From Saksenaea vasiformis B4078 (taxonomy: Eukaryota; Mucoromycota; Mucoromycetes; Mucorales; Saksenaeaceae), in contig JNDT01001580.1 of the NCBI GenBank assembly GCA_000697055.1, positions 32,281 through 96,280 on the forward strand: a stretch of DNA of 64,000 bases, given 5' to 3'. A model generated the notes under the pieces. The model saw only the letters and a program-made list of their open reading frames with translations. It made no database searches and was not told the DNA's origin. The position numbers and the translations under genes were made by a program. Positions within the stretch are counted from its first letter, which is position 1. The number at the start of each line of letters is the position of its first letter. Positions 47,136-58,441 of the stretch are shown piece by piece.

Positions 47136-47856
47136 CAAAGCAGCGAAGAAAGGTGATGTGGGAGTCAAAGTCATATTAAACTTGTGGGAAGAGGTAAATG
47201 TGGCGGGAATTTTGTGAAAGAAACAAACTGTCTCATTTTGCTTAATGGCGCCCTAAGCCGTATCTATTCTATGATAAAATTTGATATTGCTAGATTGCAT
47301 GAAGTGGAACCACAATTACTATAACTGACATATCACGATCCAGGATTATTATAATACGTGAGGCGAAGCTGTTAGAATGTTTTCGATGGCATTGGCGCCC
47401 AATAAATAAACACTGTGAATCCCAGACAACAATTATCCAAGTTAGCTATTCCACCTGGGATATGTGGCCATATGGTCGTGCATAAGATCTCTTTTTCTCT
47501 GATTAGAAAATCTCTCCGGCTTCCAAGAAGAATTTAGCACGGTTATGGCATTTAAGTTTTTTCTCGATCCCTTCTCCTGTCATAAGGGCCTTTTCCATTT
47601 ACATAGGCGAAAATGGATCCTTGAATAGGGTCATAAGGACGCATAGCGTGCTTCTTGTTCTCCCTGATACATACTAATACAACGTCAATTAAAGTTATGT
47701 TTATGCATGAATGGTAAAATGTTTGAAACAAATATTGCTAAAATATATCCTCCAAATGAACTAGCTTCCAGGATCACACCAATGCCCCCTCATTTGCACG
47801 AAGGATATGGTTAATACAATGATTCAGATCTGGAACCGGTTCTACTCTGGCAGTCT
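47136..47856. other. Intergenic; no gene seen
   Basis: Convergent 3' flanks of paralogue C and the INTS9-like gene. AT-rich, no ORF of note. Confidence 0.55.
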
Positions 47857-50184
47857 TTAGCATGACAACAGCGCATCACGTAGCAAAAGTCTTGTCTTTT
47901 CGTCGGCCGTACTGACTTGGAGGGATCCATCAAAGAAAATGGATGAGTATTGCCCATTCAGGTTAAACGTAAGCACCAATGCCCCGTTCTCCTGTTTGAT
48001 TACGGAGATAGATGAAAGCGGTATACCAAGCTATGAGAAAAGAAAGGGTGTTAGCATATACCAACCAATTTGTTGTAATTACTTTGCATAGAATGGTCAC
48101 TATTTTCTCAACATTGAGTTCTTTTGTCATGAGTGGAGCTTCTTGGGAGGAGTCCATGGAGATGTTGGGACGTAGTTCCAAATTGTTATCGTGTGTATTA
48201 AGCAATGCATGAATCGGTGCAAATATGCCATGACCCCCTGGTAGGGCAGTAGGTCGAAGTAACGTTACCATCTAGTAAATAAGCGTTTAGCCTTAGGAGT
48301 GCAGTGTTAGAAAGATAACCTGTTCTGATAGTTCCACTGTACGCCATTCTTGGTGGAGATTGATTGTCACCACGGTTTCATCTTCATAGACGTGTACATT
48401 CGCTCTTTGTAGGCATTGTTCCCTAACATCCTCAATCGCAATGTTTCCTGGGACAACCAAGTGCCTCGATAAGTCTCCGTGTTTCAACCAATGCGTTTGT
48501 AATAGGGATAAAAGTTCGGACACAGAGAGTCGTGCCTCCAATGGCATCTGCAGACATTGCATCCTGCACCCGCGCGGAACACCAGGCGGTGTTTTCTGAG
48601 TAACATGTGGATCTAAGGAGGAAAGACTTCAATAACCCCGAAGTTCCCATTTGTCGCATTTACCAGTGAAAATGGCCACATTTTCTGCAGAGTTCCCCCA
48701 CTGAGACAAGAACCAGGCTGTAGGCCCTTTGTGTGTGTAGCTATGATTTCCAGCAAAGGCTATAAAGGGTTCTTGCAGAGGTGCATTGTTCGTATACTGC
48801 CATGCAGGAGATTCGAAAACGCGAAGTGTTTTCTGTTCCAGCATTTCACCATGCGTTAGAGGCATGTTTGGGACATAGAGCATCTCTTCTAAATGGGTAT
48901 TCATCCTATTATCATTGTTTTTCTTTTTTAGATGCAGGAACGGCAGGGATTCTTACCATTCGCCGCAGATGTTTGCGTATTTTAAACTTCGTTCGCCTGT
49001 CGGGCTCACCAGGTAGAAAGGGATATTCTGAAGATTCCAGCCCATTGTATTCTCAATAGTTGTAAAGTACTTCTTAAGTTCTCCGATCAAGTCAAATACA
49101 ATTCCCATGGTGGATATAGGAAAAATAACATTGTTTTTATCTCGTAATGTACGTGCTGGCATCGCAAAGCAAGTGAGTTCATTGAATCATCTATTTGCCC
49201 GTTTTACCTGTAGTGATCAATATTTTCTTCATCACATCGTTGTAGTTGACTGTTTGTTGTTGATCTATCCGCAAATCGCTGACGAGGATAACGTCGGCGC
49301 CATCAAAAATGGTGGTATCGTACTGTGCGGGATGTATATTATTCAAGGAAGAAGAGGACATGAGGACAATTTTTTTAAAATCTGTTTCCAAAACCCAGTT
49401 AGTGCTTCCAAGCGAATAGCCAGAACTGCGAGCAACCAAGCGCATCGTTGAACGTAACGACTACATATAAAAGAATCAATTTGTCATGTTCTCTTCCCGT
49501 CCCTTTCTTACTTACCAGGATCTCAGCATAGCGCACGGTTTGAATTTTCTCGATGCACGACGCGATATCATTTAGTGTGTAGATAGATCGCCAGCCTTCC
49601 ACAGGGCGTGAACTGCCTGCATATGGAAAGTAATGTTGGGATCGTGGAGGTATGGATGAGCCGAGCTGACGATGATAGGTTGCTAGTTCTTCCATGCGTT
49701 GTCTGGTGAGAGAGAGATAATATCGATTAAAGAACAAGGAAGTGAAGAAAAAAGAAAATCACCTTGCAAACTCCATGGTGGGAGTTGTCGCAAATATCTT
49801 TCCTTTGTAGCCAAGGTATTCCGTTAGAAACGGCAGGCCTAGCATACTCTCACTGTTTGATATAAGAATGGCATCAATCTTGTTTAGATCCACTAGATCA
49901 AAATTCGGAATTCTGAAGACACAACGATCATCACCGTTTTCGACTTTGATGGCATCTGAATAAGCTGTGCCACTGAGCGATTTATCCATAGAACCGACAT
50001 TATCAAGAATGGAAGCGAGCTCGTCTAATGAACTCGTTGGTTCAACAGGCTTTTCCGGCGGTGGACTCGATGCACGTAACACTCGTGTCTCAAGAGGACA
50101 ATTTAATAACAATGTATGCTCTTCAAACTCGACAAGAAAGGTCTTTGGCTGTGGTGCCTTGCAATCCACACAACGAATACGCAT
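47857..50184 (-). CDS. INTS9: Integrator complex subunit 9 homologue
   Basis: Exons 50184-49763, 49702-49516, 49460-49208, 49155-48957, 48905-48664, 48612-48320, 48271-48083, 48030-47857 (652 aa; animal INTS9 is about 660). Signature segments: I-D-A-I-L-I-S-N-S-E-S-M-L-G-L-P-F in the metallo-beta-lactamase part, G-K-I-F-A-T-T-P-T, S-S-G-Y-S-L-G-S-T-N-W, and a CASP-like segment, A-V-I-F-T-type, with F-A-G-N-H-S. The zinc-ligand H-x-H-x-D-H is absent, as expected for the inactive partner of the INTS11 nuclease. INTS9 with INTS11 forms the RNA-cleaving core that processes snRNA 3' ends and attenuates transcription. The alternative, CPSF2/Cft2, fits much less well at S-S-G-Y-S-L-G-S-T-N-W and at the N-terminus. 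Divergent from the Mgr3-like gene. Confidence 0.88.
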
Positions 50185-50648
50185 AACGAAGGGAAATTTT
50201 GGCTGGTCCTGTGGTGACTGGGTCCATGCGACTGCATACCATACAGTTGCCGGAGTTCAGAACCCGCAGAGAGAGCGAAAGAAAGATAACCATAGACATA
50301 TATACATATGTGCCTATATATAAAGAGCATCGGTAAACGTACGCGCTGAAAAAAGAAAAAGAAAAGGATAGAGCTTTCCGTCAAGTAGACGATTGAAAAG
50401 CTTTGTCTTTTACTGTCGAAAACATCCTGTTCACAAGTGAACCCAGTGGCAAAGACGTTAGAGAAACAAAGTCAATGGGTGCGCGTTTTTCCTAACGCTT
50501 TACCATTTTTTATCGAAAGCATGGTTTTTGTTGGATTAATCTTCTATGTCAGCAGGGACGAATTGGAAGAACAGAAATTCCCGTTCCACTGTCACACGAT
50601 GGGTAAGCCAGCTTTCACACTGGCGAGCGTGTTTACGTCTTTTTCGAC

Positions 50649-51942
50649 ATGCATAGATTACCCCGTTTGTTCGCATCTACTCCTGCTCGACAAACATTAT
50701 CCTGCCGTGCACAGCCATTATTCCGTGTAGGACGTCCGTGGTCGCCCATGGTGCAGCACCGCTCGCTGGCACAAGCACGCGCGGCGCCCGTGCGCACGAT
50801 CCGCATACCACCCCTTCCCCTTTTCCTCATTGGTATCGGTCTTTCCTGTCTCGGTGTTGGATTGTATTACCACTTTACTTCCGATGTTCAAAAGTACCCA
50901 CCTCCCATTCGTCAGGCATTGCGAAAAGCTCTTTATTATGCGCAACCTGGTAAAGACACTACGTTGGCGATTCAGTACTTTCGTGAAGCCCTTGACCTGG
51001 CCCTTGAGTCGGATGAAATGGAACGCAACGGTGCACCACTGACGGGTATTATGATTCAAATGGGCGTTGTGTACGAGTCGCTGGGCCGATTGCCCGAAGC
51101 ACGACAAGTGCTCACAATGGCAGCCCGGCATTTGCTCGATTTGGATGAAAGTGGTGATATCTTTGCTGCTGATCTTGGAAAGGTTTCCCACCAGAGCCAG
51201 TACAAAATTGTTGGCATTGCTCAGAAATTGGGTGATGTTACGGAAAAGATGCATCTCGATGACGAGGCGGAAAAATGGTACACATGGTCTGTCGAACATC
51301 TTTTGAGAATTTCGTCGCGTCCTGTATCAGAATATGGTGATACTGATCAAGTGGTTTTCGATAAAGAGCATATGCCGGAATGGTTAACGAGCACAGACGT
51401 GGGTGGAGCTTTGGAAGCGTTAGCTGCTTTCTACGCTACGCGACAGAAATACAGGTAGCTCGATGCTCAATGTTTACCCATCGATCTTATATTTTGGGAC
51501 ATAGTTATGCCATCCCTCTATACCTTCAGTCTCTATCATTGGCCGGCTTGCAGTCCTGCCGATCAGCTGTGCTGATGAATAATCTATCTGAAGCTTACGC
51601 AGGCATTAATCAGTTTGAAGATGCAAAGCAATGGGCACAGAAAGGTCTTGATTTGGCACAGAACCCAAACACGCGGAAGGTAAATAAGGATGGAGAAATC
51701 TGTGATGAGACTTGTGGTGTGCTTTATTACAACATGGGTATGCTTTTTGAGGTAAGCTGTTTCTTTTCACTGTAGCCGTTTCCGCTGACATACTTGATTA
51801 GCAAACGAACGATAAAGCCAAAGCCACTCGATTTTATGAACAAGCCCGTAATCATGGACGCGACTACAAGCTTTTTTCATGTGTGAAGGAGTCTGAAAGG
51901 GCGTTGCGACGTATCGCTAAGGAGAAGGAACAATCAGCATAG
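50649..51942 (+). CDS. Mgr3-like mitochondrial inner-membrane TPR protein
   Basis: Exons 50649-51454, 51505-51751, 51802-51942 (397 aa). The N-terminus is Arg-rich and lacks acidic residues for about 50 positions (mitochondrial presequence), followed by one membrane helix (F-L-I-G-I-G-L-S-C-L-G-V-G-L-Y-Y). The rest is helical TPR-like repeats such as G-K-D-T-T-L-A-I-Q-Y-F-R-E-A-L, M-N-N-L-S-E-A-Y-A-G and Y-Y-N-M-G-M-L-F-E. Yeast Mgr3 works with Mgr1 as an adaptor delivering substrates to the i-AAA protease Yme1. The assignment rests on architecture and the conserved TPR order; another mitochondrial TPR protein is possible. Confidence 0.75.
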
Positions 51943-52229
51943 ATATAGAATAGACTTTACAAATAGAGAGCCTGAGATGCATCGAAGGATAGGATGGAAA
52001 TGAGTAGCTTATATTACTGTAAAACAATTCTTATTAAAACGTCGTTCTACCCGGGTCACACAGTGGGTGGTTCATGAGAAGGGGGGTGGGGTACATGTTT
52101 ACGTTTCCTTACTCGGTATGCACAGATTACGGTTCCTGCACCTGATGGTGATCTCGTATGGGTGGCTGAGCCAATGATATCTCTTTTCCGCGTCCGTACC
52201 TGCGCCTGTTTTCACACCGAGAGAAAACA

Positions 52230-52901
52230 ATGGCTTTACCAAAGCGAATCATCAAGGTTAGCTTGGAAGATGCTTTAATGACAGCTTGTCTGATCAGTAG
52301 GTTTTTGATAGGAAACAGAGCGGTTACTGGCCGACCCTGCACCAGGCATCAGCGCAAACCCTCATGAAGATAATCTTCGTTACTTCGATGTGTCCATCGC
52401 AGGACCTACGCAGTCGCCTTTCGAAGGTTTGTGGGATGAGGTAACGTACGAGAAAGATAAAATTTTGTTTGTAGGAGGTATTTTCCGCCTGGAGTTGTTT
52501 TTGCCTGAAGATTATCCTATGGCACCTCCCAAGGTCCGTTTCCTGACCAAAATCTATCATCCCAACATTGATAAACTGGGAAGAATCTGCCTCGATATTC
52601 TCAAAGGTGAAGAATTTGTTATTTACGAAAGAAGAAACTAAATAGTCTATAGACAAATGGTCTCCAGCACTTCAGATCCGTACGGTGCTTTTGTCTATCC
52701 AGGCATTACTTTCAGCACCTAACCCTGACGACCCGTTGGCCAACGATGTCGCACAGCATTGGAAGGAGAATGAGCAAGACGCTATTGCAAAAGGTATATA
52801 TTGCTGCTGATTTTTATTTTTATTTTTATTTTTTTGTTGGTTGACATTCTAATGTATGATGTATAGCCCGCGAGTTGACAATGATGTATGCTCAACAGTA
52901 A
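52230..52901 (+). CDS. ubc13: Ubiquitin-conjugating enzyme E2, Ubc13 type
   Basis: Exons 52230-52256, 52312-52426, 52475-52606, 52653-52793, 52867-52901 (149 aa). It starts M-A-L-P-K-R-I-I-K, then [15 protein letters not shown]. The catalytic core is Y-H-P-N-I-D (HPN) and G-R-I-C-L-D-I-L-K with the active-site Cys. [18 protein letters not shown] and P-N-P-D-D-P-L follow. These identify Ubc13, which with a Uev partner builds Lys63-linked ubiquitin chains in DNA-damage tolerance. The five-exon structure with a 27-nt first exon explains why no single long ORF is seen. Confidence 0.95.
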
Positions 52902-54388
52902 TAAATCATATTTCCTCTTTTTTTTTTAAAAAAAAAAAAAAGGAGAAGACCAATTTTTGGGAATAGAAGGGGAAATGGTGTTATAGTAGTCAACTTTGTT
53001 GTAGCCCGACAAGTAGCAATGTTATAAGTCTCCTTTGGACGTAAAAGGGGTTCTGTTCTTTCCCGGTGGCCAAGGACTATTCGGAGACGTCAAGGTTCGT
53101 CAAGTTGCGGTAGTACCTCAAGGAGCGAAAAAAGTCCACTCTCCTTCTCCTCCTCCTATTGACACGCCACCGCACTGTTACTTCTTATGACAAACAGGAT
53201 ATATATATAAAAATTGGGTTTGTTTTATTCTTTATCCACTTTATATTACACTACTACTACTACTAACAGACCATGGAATTATTTGACCTATTTGAAATAG
53301 TGTTGATAAGTACAAATGTCATTATAAAATGGAACATTCTCTTCAAAGAGTAAGTTTCAGAAAAAACGACATTCGACATTCTCATAGTGTGCTTGTACGG
53401 GCACAAGTCCGTCCGCCCGTCGTTGATTTTCATCATCAACACCCCTCAAAAAGAAAAAAGGAAAAGAAAAACGCGTTCTACTTACACAAACCTTTCCCGA
53501 AGAAATCCGTTCGCGTATTTTAAGGTTTCGTTACCTATAATGCAAAAAGGTTAGATAAACTATTCCTTTTCTTCTCATTTCCCATAAGATGTAGCTTTAA
53601 ACGTTGTCAGACAAGACTGAAACTTCGTTGTTAACTTTAGGCAACATAATGGTAATTCAGTTGCTTTTGTTGGTAACAATTGTCATCACTCTGTTTGTTT
53701 CTTTTTTTTTCTTTCTTTTAACCCCCCTAAACCATCCCTCTTTCCATACACCGGGTGATAACTTACAAAACCAGAAATAAACAGGACTTCTTGTCAAGAG
53801 AATGAAGGGTGGCAAACCGACGGTTTTTTATACACAACGCCAAAAAATGAAAAATTTTTCAATGTGACGGCGAAACAAGGATACTTTTCTGATTCCGATA
53901 ACCAAGATCAACTACCGTTTTGCAGCGCACTTTCAATTTCTCTACTCTGTTACAAAGTAATAAAAATAAGAAATAGCTAAAAATGAGGGAGAAGTGTGGT
54001 TGGGTCAGTGATTGAGGGCTAAGCAGGGAGGTAGTACGTTAAGCATGACAACGATCCCTTCACGAGTACTTTGTTGGCTTCTTAATACGGTTAATGTAAT
54101 AAGGTTTGGCGAACAGACGCTTCCCTTCATTAAGAAGCATCTTTCAGCCCACACATCTTAAATTCGTTTCGTTCTTATCATATACTTTGCGTTATTGGTT
54201 AACTATAAATCCATCATCTTTCTTTTTTTTTTGCCACCCCTCCATCCTGTCTCTTCTCCTTTAACCCCAAACATAAAGCCTTTCCCCTTGCTGGAGTCAA
54301 AAGAGATAAGAAGGGGATCACCCTTTTAAACGCATATAACTGACACAAATCTTCCATTACTTTTTGCATTTTTTAACCTTTTTTCTTC
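52902..54388. other. Intergenic region without a supported gene
   Basis: About 1.5 kb: a poly-T/poly-A junction at 52,919-52,941, a CTA trinucleotide run near 53,250, and CT-rich tracts near 53,700 and 54,220 upstream of the TLC gene. The 64-codon Lys/His-rich plus ORF at 53,329 has no motif and is not called. Confidence 0.5.
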
Positions 54389-55224
54389 ATGTCATTTCAT
54401 ACAGTAAACAAACTCACAGTGGGTCAATGGTTTTCACAACCCATTGTACCCATTTCTTTTTTATTGAGTTTTTCTGTACTGAGCTTCTACTTTTTCTACT
54501 GTCTACGATCTGGATTGGCCAAGACCGAGAAACAAATCAGTTGGTTATTGACATTCGCCAGCAGTGTCATTTGCACTATCGTCTCAATACCATGCTTCAT
54601 CCGTTTCTGGCTCTCTCAATGGGATATCACCTTACTCAGCACCGAGTCTCCTTGGCATACCGCTCTCGTTTGTTTCTTTATTTCCTACCTTATATTGGAT
54701 CTATCACTTGGTTCAATCTATTATAAAAAACGAATCACTCTGGTGACCGGCTGGATCCATCACACTGGCTATATTGTCATCCTTATCTGGTTGATGCGCC
54801 TACGCTCAGCATCTTTATTCGCCGCAGTCAGTTTAATCGAATTACCAACCGTCGTGCTCGCTGTAGGCTCTCTTCGTCAACGATGGCGATCCGATTTCCT
54901 CTTCGCTTTCAGTTTCTTTGTTCTCCGATTACTATTCCACGCCTGGATGATCGTCGCATTAAAACAACATCACCGTATCCAATCACTTTGGATTGTCGCC
55001 GTTGGCGTTTTTGGATTACATGTTTATTGGTTCTGCTGTAAGTCCTGACTTTCGTCATTTTAGGAAAATTCCCTAACTCTCTTTTCTCTTTAGGCATCAT
55101 TCGACAGCAAGTCAGATTACATTCAGAGTACACACTTAAACGGATATCTGGAATCACCGTAACAAAAAGAACACAAAAAATCAAGAGACAACACAGCTTG
55201 CTGGACAAGGTCTTTGCGATCTAG
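54389..55224 (+). CDS. TLC-domain multi-pass membrane protein
   Basis: Exons 54389-55037 and 55094-55224 (259 aa). About seven hydrophobic helices, with the TRAM/LAG1/CLN8 layout: a long first helix, a soluble loop T-E-S-P-W-H-T, Y-L-I-L-D-L-S-L-G, W-I-H-H-T-G-Y-I-V (the characteristic His pair), E-L-P-T-V-V-L and F-V-L-R-L-L-F-H-A-W-M. The size and the lack of the ceramide-synthase Lag1 motif point to the TLCD/FAM57-like group rather than ceramide synthase. The last exon is a basic cytosolic tail. The role in lipid handling is inferred from the family. Confidence 0.82.
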
Positions 55225-55693
55225 TGAATGACAAACATAACAAACAAACAAACCAAAAAAAATATCCCAAAACATACAATTACCTTTTTCTTCTTTCCCA
55301 TTTCTATGTACTACTTTCTTTGGTTAACTGGTTAACACTACCTCCTGCTCCCCCTTTTTTTCTTTTTATTTTTTACAGGGCTAATATATTGTGTCATTTC
55401 CTATTGTGAAGATCAACACGAAGAGGGGTCCAACTTGCATTTTGCATGACAACCTCATTTAAAGCTAAAGATAAAATAAAACAATAAGACCGAAGCTACT
55501 ACTCTGTTTTTTCTCATCATCGTTGTCACGTCTTCGAATTGCAAGACGAGTTATATCGAAAAGATTAAGAAGAACAAATCGCAATAAGTTAGATAGTTGT
55601 TTTACTAAGCGTTCGTTCAATTGGTAATGCTAAGGCACTAGGTAATGCGGTACTACCCAAACCTGCATAAAAGAAAAATTCCCTTGCTTTCAG
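55225..55693. other. Intergenic between convergent genes; no gene seen
   Basis: AT-rich 3' flanks of the TLC gene and the GPALPP1-like gene; the short plus ORF at 55,224-55,409 is not supported. Confidence 0.5.
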
Positions 55694-56828
55694 CTACAAG
55701 AAACTGCTGCTTCCTCGTCCAAATCGGCCACTCAGTTCTCCCGATTGTCTCAAAAAATCCTTTTTCTGCTTTTTGTCCATCGGCCGATAGCCTCCAAGAA
55801 CATCCTTCTCTCGGTCGAATGGACGTTTACGTACATCCTCCACTTCTTTGCGAGCTGCCTTTTTGTTCTTTTTATGCATTTCCATTAATGTTTCCGGCCG
55901 TTGATACATCTAATGCCTGTATTATTAACAACGCATTGTCTCCTTTTGTTCTACTTGCATTGTATTGTTGGACCTGCTCTTGGATCTGTATGTCACGTTT
56001 GACATAGCCACTGCCATCATCCCTGGAACTCCCTTCATGCATTTTACGCTCTCTTTCGGCCGGTGTATCCGTCCAAACGCTCCTGTCACGTTCCTTCTCC
56101 GTCAGTTGTCTGTTACTGAAGGTACGAGAACGTCCCGTATTGGCTACACAATATCCGCTAATCAACCAACTGCTTCTGTCCCAACACTTTACCCTGCTTC
56201 AAATAATCCACTTCAGGTGGTAAAAGCATCCACTCAGGTCGCTCCACTTTCTTTGGCTCTTCTGGCTAAATAGAATGTCAGCGTATCGTCTTATGCAAAA
56301 ATAGAAATGCACTTTTTCCATCTTCTCTTTACTCTTGCGTGCTCGTTCTTCGATATCAACAATAGCGGATTTCACGGCCACCTATCAACAATTGTTAATC
56401 TTTCTTTTTTTTTTAAAAAAAAAAACGCAAAGTTTTCTTACTTCTTCTGGATTATAATCAGTCGGTAACGCTGGTCCAATAAGTTCGTCGTCGTCATCTT
56501 CTGCAGGCCCCGTTGTAGGAAGAGGTCCTACCGGAAGTGACGGACCAACAGGTTGTCGCCGACGCCGTGCGCCTTCCCCTGCTGCCTTCTGACGTGCCTC
56601 TAGAAGATCAGGTGGCAATGCTGGTGCGTAGGCGTCTGGATCATCATTCTCTTCCTGTTTCTCTTCCTGTTTCTTTTCCAAGACATCAGATGGGATGACA
56701 GGTCCTATCGCGACATTATCAACAACAGCATCTGCATCCACATCGTCATTGTCTGTGGTAGAGATAGAATCCTCTTGATCTTGTTTCTTCTTTTTCAATA
56801 AATGCGCTGGTATCTCTGGACCGATCAT
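55694..56828 (-). CDS. GPALPP1-like protein (DUF3752)
   Basis: Exons 56828-56442, 56381-56313, 56265-56193, 56143 to about 55,970, and a last exon ending at 55694. The N-terminal part repeats G-P-E-I-P, G-P-V-I-P, A-P-A-L-P-P, G-P-S-L-P and G-P-A-L-P motifs in an acidic context. The C-terminal DUF3752 segment has R-P-E-W-M-L-L-P-P, S-R-T-F-S-N-R, V-W-T-D-T-P-A-E-R, then R-P-E-T-L-M-E-M-H-K-K and R-P-F-D-R-E-K-D. The family is nuclear and poorly characterised, with suggested links to RNA processing. The final intron is unresolved: the only frame-keeping choice I found uses a weak GTCCAA donor, so a sequencing error or frameshift there is possible. Confidence 0.8.
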
Positions 56829-57686
56829 GGCAACAACGGTGGAACAAGAACCGTTTCAGAACTCAGCTTTGGAGGAAATTTTTGCTCGCCTTCGATGGCT
56901 GTAGTTCTTTGAGCCAATGGGAAAACAAAAATAATGAGAAAAATACTAATAGCAAGCTGCGTGTTTCGGTAACTGAGTGTAGGCATTGAATAGGGACTAA
57001 TAGTTGACTATCAATTATACTATGCGTCTTTGAGCTACTACCTGTCATACCAGGTTTCAAGTTCTAGCTTACAAGCGACAAAAAACAGATCTCAAACCTT
57101 TGTCTTAACTGTCGACAGATGAGCAACCCAGATATCCTACATTTTGTCTTCTTGCAATGCAAAGTAGTTTATAAAGGCAGATATCTTCTAAGAGCAACCC
57201 AGCATAAACATGATAGCAACTACGTAAAGAAGAATGTAGCCCATAGACAGGATTAAGTACTTTGTCTGGCTAAACTTTTCGGTAGTATTATAGTGATTAC
57301 TCCGTTGGAAAAGACGATTTTTTTGTATTCTAAACCGACATATGACGCGACCATTCCTTATCTAATGTATGTTTGCAGAGTTGCAGGAGTAAAATGTAGC
57401 TACGACTTGGTCTTTCCCTTTCTGTATCAAAATGAAGCACCCGTGCTCACATTGATTCCCTTGAACTGAACCTCCTAGAAATAGGGAAAATGTGGCTTCA
57501 TGAACAAAACAAAAAGCCGAAAACCCAAGACAAGTTCATGATAATATACATGCTGCTCATGAAAGAGATATGAAGATAACTGGGTAATAACGTTACTTGT
57601 GACGTAGGGCGCATAGGCAACAAAGTGTAAAACTTCCTTTGATCGTCATTTCACGGCCTGGATTCAGGTGATGTCCAGCCTAGCCG
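56829..57686. other. No gene seen
   Basis: AT-rich intergenic DNA upstream of the GPALPP1-like gene; no protein-like ORF. Confidence 0.5.
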
Positions 57687-58329
57687 TCATAGAAGCCGCA
57701 AGCTATGCAACCTAAAGCGGTGAAAACAAAGAAAAGGCGACCTGTGGCGACAGAAAATTTTCTCAATTAAATTCATGCAACGTTCGTTTCTCATCATCAA
57801 CGTTACGAATCCATACAGTCTCGAGGGATATACTACACTACCATCTACTTCGCCAATGCCCATATTGGTACATGTGTCGTTCGCGTAGTATACACGCATT
57901 TGGGACCTTTTTTTTTTGTTTCCTGCAGACAAAATAGTAGATTTCGCCTTTGCACAGAGAACTAAATACTTTTAATTCAAGTCAAATATTTATTATGCTG
58001 TTCATTGTGCTAGGTTACCCATCGCACCAATTATGACCCGCAAAATAAACAGTGCAACCTCCGGAGGGGTAAGTAAACTGGCGTCCATTTACTAACTATG
58101 GATGTATTTTTGTAAGTTTCGCTTCCATCGAAGGGATCAAGTTGATGTAAAGTACGAATTTTGCCGCTATTAACGGGCATTCTGTTCCGTCCTCTGTACA
58201 AGCTTGGGTCTTCATGGAGGCAGAATTTATACAGATTAGCGTAAAACTTGATGCAATAAATAGTATCACACTGCATTGTACAGTACTAGGGACTATTTCA
58301 ATGCACACCAAGGTCACCTTGAAGTTCAT
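57687..58329 (-). other. Possible small secreted-protein gene, unresolved
   Basis: The minus ORF 58329-58096 begins with a hydrophobic leader (V-I-L-F-I-A-S-S-F-T-L-I-C-I) followed by A-C-T-E-D-G-T-E-C-P. A second ORF, 57932-57687, contains R-V-Y-Y-A-N-D-T-C-T-N-M-G. The pair of Cys-bearing segments could be two exons of a small secreted Cys-containing protein, but no frame-consistent splice was established. Confidence 0.25.
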
Positions 58330-58441
58330 TCAATTTCTTGGAAAAATTCCTGCATTTTGTGCGCAGGCCGGCTCACGTGAGTCCAGCGTTTTAATGGACT
58401 GTTTCTTTTGTTCTCTCGCCTTTCTTAACATCTAAGCATCG

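Noticed and set aside
47857..50184. Assignment as CPSF2/Cft2 instead of INTS9
   Set aside because: The N-terminus, the S-S-G-Y-S-L-G-S-T-N-W segment and overall length fit INTS9 better; Cft2 is longer and has a different start.
50718..51299. 193-codon minus ORF opposite the Mgr3-like gene
   Set aside because: Antisense of a spliced gene with a mitochondrial presequence, membrane helix and TPR repeats; no motif of its own.
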